Source: Epiperipatus broadwayi (Eukaryota; Onychophora; Udeonychophora; Euonychophora; Peripatidae). From it: 64,000 nucleotides of DNA. Positions 36,740 to 48,062 of the stretch are shown here, piece by piece (positions within the stretch are counted from its first letter, which is position 1; every line of letters starts with the position of its first letter). Made by a program: the position numbers and the translations under genes. A model generated the notes under the pieces. It saw only the letters and a list, made by a program, of their open reading frames with translations. It ran no database searches and was not told the origin of the DNA. Where the stretch lies: NCBI GenBank assembly GCA_028023455.1, contig JAQFVV010006337.1, positions 855,001 to 919,000 of the forward strand, in the 5' to 3' direction.

Positions 36740-37913
36740 ACTAAGTCATAGGGCTGACACATTCTATTGATTGCTTCTAATAAATGTATGTGTCGATTGG
36801 TGTTTCCCTTATTGGAAGTTTCCTTTACACCTTGGTCAGAGATTAGATTCCCATAGTCCATGGTTGTCAGGAATCTGGTCATCTCTTCCACGCATGATAT
36901 TTGTCTACCAAGCATCATTCTTTGCAACCAACCAGGCATATTATGTCTAATAATATGGATGATGTGGGCATCTGAATATGAAAATGCAGGGAGAGACCTG
37001 AACATGGCCACTTGGCATAAAAAAAACTGAGTATGAGTCTCTTGGCTTGTCACATCGTATTTTTCTATAGTCAGGGTATGTAAAATACCTTCTTGATGTT
37101 CTTCATTCCAAAATTTTTTTAGTAATGCTATACTATATTCTTCTAATATAGGTGTTTTCTTTTCCAGCGATCACCACCAATCCTTTGCAGCTGCTTTTAA
37201 GTAATGGCTAGTGAGAATCACTTGCTCAGCATCACTGATTAGGTGAAAATAAAACAACTGTCTCAAGCTTTCAAGGTGTTCTTGAGGATTATTTCCCTGT
37301 TCACTATGGAAATTTTGGATCTGCACAAAACATTCTAAATGAGATAGCCACTGATGATTGTTTGACTGCTCTGTATTTTTAGTAATCTTAGACATTACTG
37401 ATTCTTCTGCATCTCCCTTTGATAATGGAATAATCTTCAGACATTCTTCATCTTTTTGGCATGATTGTCCTTGGTCAGGTTCTGTGTTTTTTTATTTGGT
37501 TGATCCATCATAGTTACATGTGTTGGCTCTGTATGTTCTTATTTCTTTCTATCTCTTGCTTCATTTCCTCTATCATTTCCACAGTCTCTCTTTTTATCTC
37601 TTCAAACTTTTCTATCCTGCTTTTTCTTTGTCTCTGAATCTTTTTTTAAATGTTTATCCATCATCTTCTGCATCCACTTCTCCATAATAATTGGCAGATT
37701 TTTGTCCATGTCGGATAATTTTTTCTCAATGTTTAAATCTTACATTGACCTTTCTGGTTCTCTAGCTGTGATTTCTGGACTATCAATATTTAATGAATTT
37801 AGTAGATTTATTTTATTTTGGCTATCTTCCATTCAGTCATTCTCATGGTCTTCCATCTGCTTATCTTCCTGGTGGTCCATTCTCTCAGGATTTTTTATTA
37901 TAACGTTTTCCAT
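36740..37913 (-). pseudogene. Ty3/gypsy gag remnant
   Basis: A minus-strand ATG at 37911-37913 opens MENVIIKNPERMDHQEDKQ, and a charged coiled region runs on to about 37450 with stops. Then come WLSHLECFVQIQNF, PQEHLESLRQLFYFHL and LKAAAKDWW (37171-37395). After a frameshift come TQFFLCQVAMFRSL and NMPGWLQRMMLGRQ (36733-37053). The ...YLxxxAxxWW pattern followed by a FF...F...Q block is typical of gypsy Gag capsid. No CCHC zinc knuckle was seen. I chose the ATG at 37913 because it is the first in the charged N-terminal frame. Confidence 0.7.
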
Positions 37914-38950
37914 TTTGTTAGGTCTCTACACGCTAATATAAATTTCCCGCGAGTTGACCAAGTTATGTCAAAAAGAAGAAAGTTGTATTTCAATCTCTAT
38001 TAAAAACATAGCTATATTTCCTGTAATTGTTGAGAATTATGCTATCGACAACATCAGCTTTTAATTTATTTGAAAGGCGACAGAGTTCTGCAAAAACCCA
38101 CTGAACCGTCACATAGCATCTCGAAAATTAAAAAGAAAAGATATTTTTAAACTAATCGGTATTACATCATACTGTAACGAGAATTATTTTTTTAAGATTA
38201 TTATTCCTGGGCTTATTGAAACATATTGGCAAAGGTAAATTACGTTTTAAATCTCATTAGACTAATAATAAAAAAATAATAATTATTATTAATAATGCAC
38301 AAATGAAAATTGGTTTTAGAAATATTTTTATTCTAATAGACTAAAAAAATATTTGAAATAAATTACTTATCAAGTAAATTATAGAGAACACAACTCAGAC
38401 GTGAATCAATTAATAAAAAACAATTTTACAATTCCTGTTCAAGTCTAAATTTCTTCTAGAAAGTTCCTTAAAAAAATGAATGTCTCTTATACAAGAAAAT
38501 TAATGTCTCTATCGGGATTGCTTAAACATAAATTGTTTGAAAACGTTCAATTTGATCACAATCAGGAGTAATGAAGTATAACTTACCAGTAAGTTTTGTG
38601 AAATCAGTAGTAGATAACTATGCATAGTTTTTTGGGGTTAAAATGAGCTCATGGCCTTTGGTTATTAGTTGATCTTGCGGTCCATTCACCTAGTCGGTCA
38701 TGAAAGCTTTTCTGGTATACATCTTCAGGCATGATGTCTTCAGAAGCTTCGTTTCACTCCAACATGCCGAATTACTTCAGCGTAGAGCGATCTTGGATAT
38801 ATTATTTTTATCCAAGACCAAATAAATAAACCAACGAACAAGATGTTCTTCAAACTGACCTCTGCCTTTTATACTAGAGGCCCAGTTTTCCGACTTTTGC
38901 GCATATCTTTTGTTTGTCAAAATATACATTGATAATCTTATATATTCTTT
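37914..38950. other. CpG-retaining segment upstream of gag
   Basis: About 22 CpGs in 1 kb, against a CpG-poor background. On the minus strand it holds TATAAAAGGCAG (TATA box as complement of 38867-38874), and near gag TTGGTCAACTCGCGGG (about 37945-37965), a possible but unproven primer-binding-like site. It could be the element's own leader, the LTR of a nested element or inserted host DNA. Confidence 0.4.
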
Positions 38951-39928
38951 ATAAAATTTATGTAACAAAGTCTTTATTTTTTTCAGCAAAATTCTTCCAT
39001 CTTTAATTAGTTGAAGTATTTTTACTTTCTCTTATCTAGATTGGTAATTTATGTCTTTTGTTCTCTCCAATTCTACTTTTATTTCTAATTACATTAAAAA
39101 AATACGAAAAAATAATTTAACTTTCACTGTACGTTATTTTTTTAAAAAAAAATTAGTCAAAAAAAAAATCTAAATTTACTTTTATTTTTTAGCTTTTACC
39201 AAATGCCAATATATTTGCAATGTATATAAATAAATGTTACATTATATACATATAAGAAAAAAATGTCTGTAAATGCTTGGTAGGTCTAATACTAGTTATT
39301 TGATAAAGAAAAGAAAATTACTACTTTGACTGCTAAACTTGGTTTCTTTATCAATTTAATGGGATATCCACACTTTCCGTCTCAGACTACCTGCTTCCCT
39401 TACTATCTCAGTTGCTCCCTCATAATTTATTTTACCTGCCAACTGCTGCCTATGTTATATATATAAAGTACATATGGTCCACTTAGTAACATAACTATTA
39501 TATCTCTAAACATTCAAATGTAAATATGGAAAGAAAAAATAAGAAAAAAATTTACCATATTACTTGGCTTTTTCACTTCTCCATCTTCTCTTGGTTGTTC
39601 TTCCATACCTAGACTTGAAGTTTTATTATTATTACATAGTTATTATTATCTTTCCTTACATTTGCCTATTGATACATGAAATTTGATCATGATTAAAATC
39701 GATTCTGTAATGCAACCCAATTAATCCAGGTTCTAATTCACTTTCATTAACTTCTATGCTTTAAATTAACACCTGTTGGCAAATTTATATCAGGGCACCA
39801 GCCAATATGGTGACACAGAATGTACAAGTAAAAGCAGTGTCATTCACTTCTAATGTACAAGAAATATGCATTTCTTAAAAGAATGATTTTGCTTTACAAA
39901 ATCTACTGATAACTAAATCTTTCTTTTA

Positions 39929-39968
<40 letters not shown>

Positions 39969-42261
39969 TAAATATTTATATATATTTATAATATATTTAA
40001 GTTTTGTTTATATATATATATATATATTATTGTAAACATCTGAATAGGTAAGTACATTACTACCACTCCTAAGACATTTTTATATACACATGACATCAAA
40101 TAAGATTCTATTATTGGATGTATAAACCTGAGAAAAAATTGTTTTTTACATATATAACCAATGATCTCTACAGGTGTGGAATAATTAACAAAGCCCAATG
40201 ACTGGATATACAAACCCAGAAAAAAAAGATCTACTGTACCGGTCAAAAATGTATGTCCTTCAAACAAGACCTAGAATCTGAACAAAAGTATCCTGAATCC
40301 AATCATGCCCAAGAAACACAGGTTTGTAGCAATCATGAATTCTAAACTATTTACCCATTTCCCAAATCTATAAAACTACAGATAACATCTATGGTGATAC
40401 CACATAAATTCATTATTGTCAGGCCTGGTGCTACAATGTTTTACATGAGATCTCAGTTGTTGATGATGATGATGATATATTGAGTGAACCTGAGATCTAA
40501 TTTAAGACATATATAAATATATTAATAAGATTCAAACCCACTGGATTAAGTTTAAATATGAATATTTATTATAACAAAACTTAAGATAATTATATATATG
40601 ACCAACTTCACGCAATGACAACTTTATTTAACTACAAACATTTGACAATCTTGTGTCAATTATTTTCAGATTTTCAGGTCTCAATCTAGTGCAATATTAC
40701 AATACATAATGTAGATTTGGAAATCAGATTTCATTTAACATTATACAAAAAGGTTTATCAGGGTGATTGGTGGAAGTTCTACACAATGCGGAATCATATA
40801 TATAGGTACGATAATAGAGTTTCGCTTATTTATATAGATTTGATAGAATGTCCTCAGCATTATAATACATAGATTTATTTTGCATTTATTTATAACATTT
40901 AAATAAGATACATTAGGGTTCATAAGTATAAGCAAAACAGATATTTCTTATACATTTTCTGACATTTAAAGATCAAATATTGTTAAATTCTATAAATATG
41001 GTAATGAATTATTTAAAAGAAGGGGAGCGCAGCTTCAGAATGGCTGGATCTAAAACTCCAATGAAAAATATTTAAAGAGATAACTCATTATCACACATCA
41101 TTACAATTTATTTTATTAAACAGGCTGGGAAATAAAAATATAAGGAATTGCTGTGCTAATGTATATGTCAGTGACAGAGAATATGGCAACTTCGGCTGAA
41201 AAAACTTTATTATTATTCTATTTTAATATGGCATGCCTGCTTCAGGGGGAGCAATATCTAAATGGAGAGGTAGGTAGAAAGTTGCATTGGCCTAATGTAT
41301 GGTAATTCATGCAGAGCTTCAACTACACTAACCTGATTGTTTCAGGGTGTAGACTTATACCCCTGGTTTGAATGAGAACACTAAAAAATGGAAGGCTGCA
41401 TAATCGTCTGGAGTGAGGTGCAGATGTATATGAACAATATAATAATATATACTTTGGGAGAAGAATGAAAAACAAGAAAGATCATGATCCTCCAGAATGA
41501 AGTATGGATAAACCCAATCAGAGCACTATGTGGCTCATTAATAAATTCTGACATATGCCAGAAATGTTACTACCAAGACAAGAAATTATTTGATTTAAAT
41601 TCTAAAAATAAAGCCTTAAATAGTTTAATAAATACATAATGATATGTTAAAATAATGATCCATATATGATAAAGTGATTCATAAGTAATTAACACTATAA
41701 TTAATAAGGCATGTATTTCTCTCCCTTCTTGAATCACTCCCATTTTGTTTAACATATATAAAAGAAATAAATTTGTGCACCTAAGAGTGCGAATAACAAA
41801 ATAGAATGGCTTTCCAGCCTTTTGGTGATGATGATTAAAATAAAAAATAAATAAAATTAATGGACACCAAGATTCACCCAGACTGGAAAAGTATTTATAC
41901 ATCTTGCATAAATTTACGATAAAATATTTTATGGCATATATTCATTAAAAAGCAAAACTCAATTATACGAGATATTTAAAAATGAATAACATGAAGTAAT
42001 TTATTATTTCCCCCTCTTTATTCCACAGCAGGACATAGATGAAGCCCATAAGACTAGGTTTGAATGACATTTACAGATACAAATTCAATGAAAAATATAA
42101 AAATATCATCAATAATAAATTATAACTGCACTAAATTATAGGAATAATAAAAAACATGAGTTGGATGGCAGATTATACATTAGGATTAGTTTAGGTTGTA
42201 GAGAATCAATACACAGAAACAAAGAAGTTAGTTTAACCTACTCATCAGTTAGTGAGTTAAA
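38951..42261. other. Long non-coding interior between gag side and 5' LTR
   Basis: AT-rich, with (AT)n runs at 39933-39966 and 40011-40027. The frames at 39986-40267 (minus), 40741-40935 (minus) and 41570-41902 (minus) show no domain. A short phrase (TCATGATCCTCCAGAATGA, 41482-41500) also occurs in the LTRs, so some LTR-derived sequence may be scattered here. Confidence 0.5.
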
Positions 42262-43269
42262 AGAGGTTCAACATAAGAAAAACATTACTTTTAAGATTCA
42301 GGAGTTAGAATTTAGGTAAGGTGATTACAATGACTTCAGGCTTGTTATCTCATGATCCTCTGGAATGATAGTACAGATGAATCTTATGTGGAGGAGGCAT
42401 TCTTTGACTTTCAGGCCAGGTAGATCCTAATTAAGCTGAAAGCATTTTTTTTGGCCTCGGTGGTTCTCTAAAGGCACAGACACTTTTAATTGGAAGGAGC
42501 TATACTGCTGAATGGTGAAGAGATGAGCCGAAGATTGAGAGAAATGCAGTTTGGGTCCCTCTACTCAAAAACCATTTCAAAAATCAAATGATGTGCAGTA
42601 GGCTAGCAACAATACACCAAACTCTAACATGATAGATTATCAGCCCTATTTATACAACTTTTTAATTATTTAAAGAATGCTTTTAGTTAAAATTTATAAC
42701 TCAAACAAAATCCTTAATCTACAGAAATATTTTCTCTATTGTTATTGGAGATGCAATCACTAGATAACTGTTCAAAAATAAATTCAAATCAATTTCCAGA
42801 TTGGAAATAGATTTGACAAAAATGTTTGTAGCTAAATTAAAATCCATTAGCTTTGTTTTAATTTTACTTTCATTAAAACTTTGATTAAAATTCATTTTAA
42901 ACATTGAAACACTATAATGTTTCCACTCTTTTAATTACTTTTGGACAGTTAATGGTTGCATCTTCCATCTTGAATTTTTATTTAATTATATAAAGAAAAT
43001 AATTGCAAAGTAAAATAAATTTACAATATTTAATGTTTGTAATTATATATGTATGCTCCTTTAATATATGTATATATCTGAGTCACATTTATTGATGTTA
43101 ATATTAAAATAAAGAAATGTTTATTTAAGATCTATATTTTTAAATCTTATAGACACTTCTCGGAAATACACATATAACTTATATACATATGACTAAGAGG
43201 AGCAGTATAAAATGGGGGTTAAGTGGTAGGATCGTGAAGCTCAATCTTGGGCTAAGATTGACTGCTTCA
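42262..43269 (-). repeat. 5' LTR of the Ty3/gypsy element
   Basis: Partner of 32205-33229. On the minus strand it begins TGAAGCAGTCAATCTTAG and keeps the TATAAATAGGGCTG promoter block (complement around 42641-42654). I could not find a convincing TGG-type primer-binding site just inside its end. Confidence 0.65.
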
Positions 43270-45320
43270 ATATCTCTTTCTTATAATATAATCTAAGTGG
43301 TTGCCACCAGTAGTTATGCCCATTGAAAATTAGACATGAATGGCTAGGAAGGCCCAACTTTGCCATTTTTCTATGGAAGAACAGTGATCTACTGCCCATC
43401 CTTCAGGCTGCACATCATCATCATTGCTGCAAGAATGGAGGAGACAGTACCACCAACTTCCAAAGAAAGCACCCACTATAAGTGCCATCCAGCTCAGTCT
43501 TTAGAAAAAATCAATAATATCCTCATGACAGATCACTATAAATCTATTTAAACTTTAATATTTAAAATCATCTAATTATGAATGTTCATAAATCATAATT
43601 CTTAAATAAATAAACCTTTTTGAAATAAATCTGTAATGTAACTGTAAAAGCTTGCCTATCAATGTAACTTTAAAAATAAGTTTCTAAAATTGTAATCACT
43701 AAATGATTATTAATTTAACCTTTTCTGTAATCTGTGGCCATGTCTAAATTTTATTAATAATTTCATTTCATTTTAAATTTATCTGATATGCTATTCCATC
43801 ATTTCAAAGCAGAAACAATTAATATAAATCTTTGGGGAGAGATTATTAGAAACTATCCACTAAAATGTTTCTTTGCTGTTTTTAGCCAACATAAATTGCT
43901 GCTTTGAAATATATTCTTGCATATAACAGCAAACAACTATGTGTTCATTGTTATATACATATGTGTTTTACTTAAGCTATCATGTATTAGCTTGTTAGTG
44001 AGGTTTGCAATTAATATTATGTATTAGTTAAATAATGGCCAGAGATGATATTGTAAGTATGTTTAAAATTATTATTAAAGCCTGAAATAAAATTTTCCCT
44101 CTCTAGTTAATTATGAAGGAATATATACAGATTCCATTTATTAAATCTAGACTGCTATTTATGAATCCCTCTTAGCATAATTAAGGCATGCTAATTTGAG
44201 AACTGGGTGAAGGTAGATTCTGCTGAATGAAACTATAGAATTTATCACATTATAAGCATTGTGAATGTGTTTTTACTAAATGCTATTGTGTATTGTGCTT
44301 TGCTATGCTTTTTTTTAAATGGGTTTATGGTGACAGGCCACCCCATTATTTGGTTCAGACACCTAAACTTCTCCAGAGCCATATTTTCAGCAGCTCTGAT
44401 ACAGCTAACTAATGTTCTTTATTATGCTAGCAAGTCTTGTGGTCCAAGGAATCTAAGTACTAGATGCTGAATTTTATTAATAACTATATATTTATACCAC
44501 AATCCTTATTTTAGTATTTAGTGCCATAGCATCAGAAGCCCAGCCATGATAACTAGTTCATTCCACCCTCTTAGTCACTCAGCATTGGTCCAAACCTGCA
44601 ATCTGTTTTACCAAGGGAATCTGTATCTGAGTATATTTCTCGCTCAATGATAGTATTGTAGAATCAGCAACTAAGGCTATATATTATACTATCCTGGTAA
44701 TGTTTAACTTATAGCTAGCAAACCCTGGGGATAGTTGGCTTACCATATATAGGCATGATGAATCTTGATTGCAGATAGAAAATATATGTATAAAGTACAT
44801 TCTTAATAAGATGAGACTTATGTACTTTAATTATCTCATCATTGTTGTAATGCCTGTGCAAGTAAAACTCCACAACCAATGCACATTTGTTTGTTATTAT
44901 CTTAATCAGTTTATTTATTTTAGTTATTAAAGATATTTAAATTTAATATTGTTTAGTGTATCTCTCACAGTCTGCTCCAGAACAGATACAAATAGAATCC
45001 AAATCAAATCTAACTCAAATATAAATTAGAATATAATCTTATTAATACATATATGCATTATCTTAGTAGGCCATAAGTGTTGAAATGTGCCTTTAGTATT
45101 GATTATTATTAGATTATCACTTTTCATGTTCCACCCTTTTCTCAGCCAGTTTGCAAATTAAAATGAGACTGAATGTAACCTCATATATGTCATCCATAGA
45201 GTATTAAATTACAAATGGCTGGTAAATGAGTTGAAGCATGGTAGATGTGAGGTCTCACCCTCTCATCTTGATCAGCTTTGGTGTAATTTGCCTGAACTTT
45301 GGATTTTTTGTGTAAATGTA
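43270..45320. other. Intergenic DNA, no gene recognised
   Basis: The part at 43290-43530 is less AT-rich but contains no recognisable motif in any frame. The frame at 44261-44470 is likewise unrecognised. Confidence 0.45.
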
Positions 45321-45329
45321 CAAATATGA

Positions 45330-45700
45330 CCATTACAATGTACATACCAGTAATGTTTAATAATGGTGTGCATGAATGAATAAATTGTATTCTGATTAAT
45401 ATTTCTTGTTTATTAAATACCATTTAAAACTAAAATTCAGCAATCTCTGCCATTTAATTTCCTTGAGAAATATTGCTAATATACTTAATCATTTAGCTAT
45501 ATAGCTTATAGGAAGGACTTTCTAAAAATAATTAAAATAATCTTGAATTAATTAACTTTGTAACAGTGTGTTCAGATAAACAATCCACTGAACATTAAAT
45601 CACCTGTAAATAAAATAAAAGAAATAGCAAATTGCTATTGTAGAAAAATAGAATATGAAATATTATACGAATTTGGATGGTCAGGAATGTTGATCAGCAA
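45330..45700 (+). repeat. Diverged direct repeat, copy 1
   Basis: Matches 46540-46885 through blocks such as TTTAAAACTAAAATTCAG, TGCCATTTAATTTC, ATAATCTTGAATTA and TTGCTATTGT-AAAAATAGAA. Identity by eye is about 75-80%. There is no coding content. Confidence 0.75.
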
Positions 45701-46539
45701 CAAGTGTAATTAGAATTTAATCAGTAAAAATGTAAAAATATGGTATAAATAAATTGTAGGTATGAAATATAGTTTTTTTATAACTATTTATTTTATTTGC
45801 CTGAAAAGGGTATATTATTTTTGCAGCTAGAAATGAGGAATATATTGAGAACATAAGAAAATTATATAATTCACTGATAATTAATTTTTTAATAAATTAT
45901 AAAAAAATAAACTTGGCAGAGAATTAAATTCCTGAAGAAAGAAAAAAGATGTGACAAGATAGATGCACAAGAGATAGGCTATAGGATCTAAAAAGTGACT
46001 CTGAGAACTTTTGTAAAAAAAGATTTTTAGTAGTTTTTCATGTGACTATTGCTTGCATTCTTCATTAGATGCAAATCACATAAGAAAGTAATATTTCATG
46101 ATTTATTGCATGGTTACCTTTTTTCAGAGAAGTCACCAACCAAATGTATTGCTAAGCCTCCAGATGTAGTCCTTGATGCCTTCTTCTTGACCTGCTGTCA
46201 AGATGACACCTTGATTCAATATGCCTGGACTATATCAAACTAGGCACCCAACAAGCTGAGTAGGAGATGTTTCAACCTGAAATCATAAATCAAAATTTTG
46301 CATAAGAACTTAAAATCCATGGTCTATATATGTCATATGCACCTATATTAAAAGAAATATTACTAGTTATATGAATGAGAACTCTTTAGATCTATTTAAC
46401 TTTTGATTGAAATATATAAAGTTTTAATGGATTAACTAGGTTATTTAATAATTATAATCAACAAGAATCTTATTATAATTATTAATGTCCAAGATTAATT
46501 TTGTAGTTTATAACTTTTCATTCATATTTACTCTTTCTA

Positions 46540-46885
46540 ATGTATATGTTAGTAATATTTAGTAAGGTGCAAATGAATTAATAATTTATATTTTGTTTAT
46601 TGTTATTTCATAATTATTAAATAATAATTTAAAACTAAAATTCAGAAATCTGCCATTTAATTTCTTTGGACAATGAAAGACTGCTATTACACTTAATTAT
46701 TTAGCTATATAAGCATAGGGAAGGATTTACTAAAAAATGAAAAATAATCTTGAATTATTAACTTTGTGACAGTGGGTTCAGTTAAAATAAAAGCTGTTGC
46801 AAGTTGTTTTTCTTTAGATCTACAATTGCTATTGTTAAAAAATAGAATATAAAATATTATTTGGGGTTTGGATGGCTAGGAAATG
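46540..46885 (+). repeat. Diverged direct repeat, copy 2
   Basis: Second copy of the 45330-45700 unit, about 1.2 kb downstream in the same orientation. Confidence 0.75.
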
Positions 46886-47251
46886 TAATCATATTTTCCA
46901 GATACTTCACTGATGATTTACTTGTAAAGAAAATGTGATTTGATCTCACAAAAAATCATTAATCCGTTATATCTGCATATAATATTTGATAAAATAAAAC
47001 TACATAAATGCATGAGTATGTGAGATATGTGCTTATTATGGTAAATGATGTTAAAAATCTGTAGTAACTGGATATTGTATAAACTACAGCAAAAGAATAT
47101 GACTGAGTAAAATATATATGTATATCAACTATAAGTTTCCAGACAATTTAGAGTACAATATAGTTTTACATTTTCATTTATTGTGCCAATACTAAAAACT
47201 TAAAAATAATAGAGATAAACAAAATTTTATATTAGTTTGTTTCTTCAATCA
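46886..47251. other. AT-rich spacer
   Basis: No gene-like content. A chance hammerhead-like string near 46904-46928 is discussed under rejected items. Confidence 0.5.
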
Positions 47252-47357
47252 CAATTGGAGTTTTTAGATTTAACTTCAATTAAAAGCAAGGAGGGTCCAG
47301 AAGTTTGGACCCCCCCCTCATGCTTTTATTTTAAGTTAAATTTAAAAACTCCAATTG
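47252..47357. repeat. Long hairpin (inverted repeat, arms about 48 bp)
   Basis: The left arm (CAATTGGAGTTTTTAGATTT and onward to GGAGGGTCC) pairs with the right arm (GGACCC..., ending AAACTCCAATTG) around an 8-base loop AGAAGTTT. A C-rich run on the right carries extra bases. Confidence 0.85.
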
Positions 47358-47538
47358 ACAATTATTTTATTTATTTTTAGTGCACACTCAATAAAAGCAT
47401 TTAATATAAAAAAAATTATCTCTATTATTATTCATTCAATTAGTTAACTTTTACTTTTTTTGAGTTATTTTCTTTTTTGTAACTAATATTGGAAAACAAG
47501 AAAGATAAGAAAATTTTAAATGTGCTAAAATTTAATCT

Positions 47539-47602
47539 GATAATCTGGACTAACTGATGAGTGCTGGTTCAGCACGAAATACATATATTGGTGAATATTG
47601 TG
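47539..47602 (+). ncRNA. Hammerhead ribozyme, type I, intact core
   Basis: All invariant parts are present in order. Stem I 5' strand GATAA/TCTGG/ACTAA is at 47539-47553 and CTGATGA at 47554-47560. Stem II GTGCTG-GTT-CAGCAC (six perfect pairs, G-C at the base) is at 47561-47575 and GAAA at 47576-47579. A tiny stem III (UA-CA-UA) leads to the cleavage triplet AUA ending at 47587. Stem I 3' strand TTGGT/GAATA/TTGT is at 47588-47601. Proximal stem I is five pairs with one G-U. The distal helix is AUAA/UUGU, separated by an internal loop where loop-loop contact with stem II is usual. The two-pair stem III recalls the newt satellite ribozyme. Cleavage is predicted after position 47587. Function is inferred from the fold. 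Confidence 0.85.
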
Positions 47603-47997
47603 GGTGGTCATGGGTATCAATAGTATGAGATAGAGTGGATATATGAAGGTTGCTTGTAAGTCTGAGTTCAAAGCCCCTATATTTACAATTAAGTTTTAGG
47701 TATGAAAATGCCTGTATTTCAAATCTTGTACATTAAGCCAGAATTCTGCCAATCCCTCTTCTATGTATTTAAATGAATACTGTCCTATACATGAGGGGTC
47801 AGAGTTATTTGAGGTCAATATGGGATAACAACAATATTGGCATCAGCATGGGATTTGGGCATTTTACCATCATATTTTCAATGGTATGGATGGCTGAAAA
47901 GTTGGAAGTTGGAGTAGATTGAAGCCTGTCTATTAAAGTGTGAAGATTTGCTATATCAATATAAACTGAGCACTGATTATATATGTGTGAGGGAGAT

Positions 47998-48062
47998 GAT
48001 AATCTGTACCAACTAATGAGTGCTAGTTCAGCACCAAATATGTAGATTGGTGAGTATTTATC
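47998..48062 (+). pseudogene. Hammerhead ribozyme, decayed second copy
   Basis: It has the same layout as the copy 459 bases upstream: GATAA/TCTGT/ACCAA, then CTAATGA (48013-48019, G5 changed to A). The stem II strand GTGCTAGTTCAGCAC keeps five pairs, and CAAA (48035-48038) stands where GAAA is needed. Next come TATGTAGA, with the U of the cleavage triplet lost, and TTGGT...TTATC. Core changes should abolish cleavage. Stem I is still fully paired (ACCAA/TTGGT and GATAA/TTATC). Confidence 0.75.

Larger units (their letters stand above)
32205..43269 (-). mobile_element. Ty3/gypsy LTR retrotransposon, decayed
   Basis: Element of about 11 kb bounded by two 1-kb direct repeats. Minus-strand coding remnants follow the order gag (37913 down to about 36740), protease (about 36570-36320), reverse transcriptase and RNase H (about 36250-35050), then integrase (about 34530-33560). 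This order, with integrase last, is that of Ty3/gypsy. Stops and frameshifts occur throughout. The stretch between gag and the 5' LTR (37914-42261) is far longer than a normal leader. It probably holds later insertions, including (AT)n runs at 39933-39966 and 40011-40027. Confidence 0.75.

Noticed and set aside
37940-38950. Reading 37940-38950 as the true 5' LTR of the gypsy element
   Set aside because: It has a TATA box and sits next to gag, but no second copy exists downstream of integrase. The 1-kb repeats with a purine tract and shared TATAAATA are the better LTR candidates.
42236-42255. CTGATGAG on the minus strand just inside the 5' LTR
   Set aside because: No GAAA box follows and no stem I forms.
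43360-43551. Possible host exon in a less AT-rich patch
   Set aside because: No motif, no splice context and no conserved-looking frame.
46904-46928. CTGATGA, a five-pair hairpin (TTTAC-TT-GTAAA) and GAAA
   Set aside because: It looks like a hammerhead core, but the stem lacks the usual G-C base pair, no NUH triplet follows at the right place and no stem I can form.
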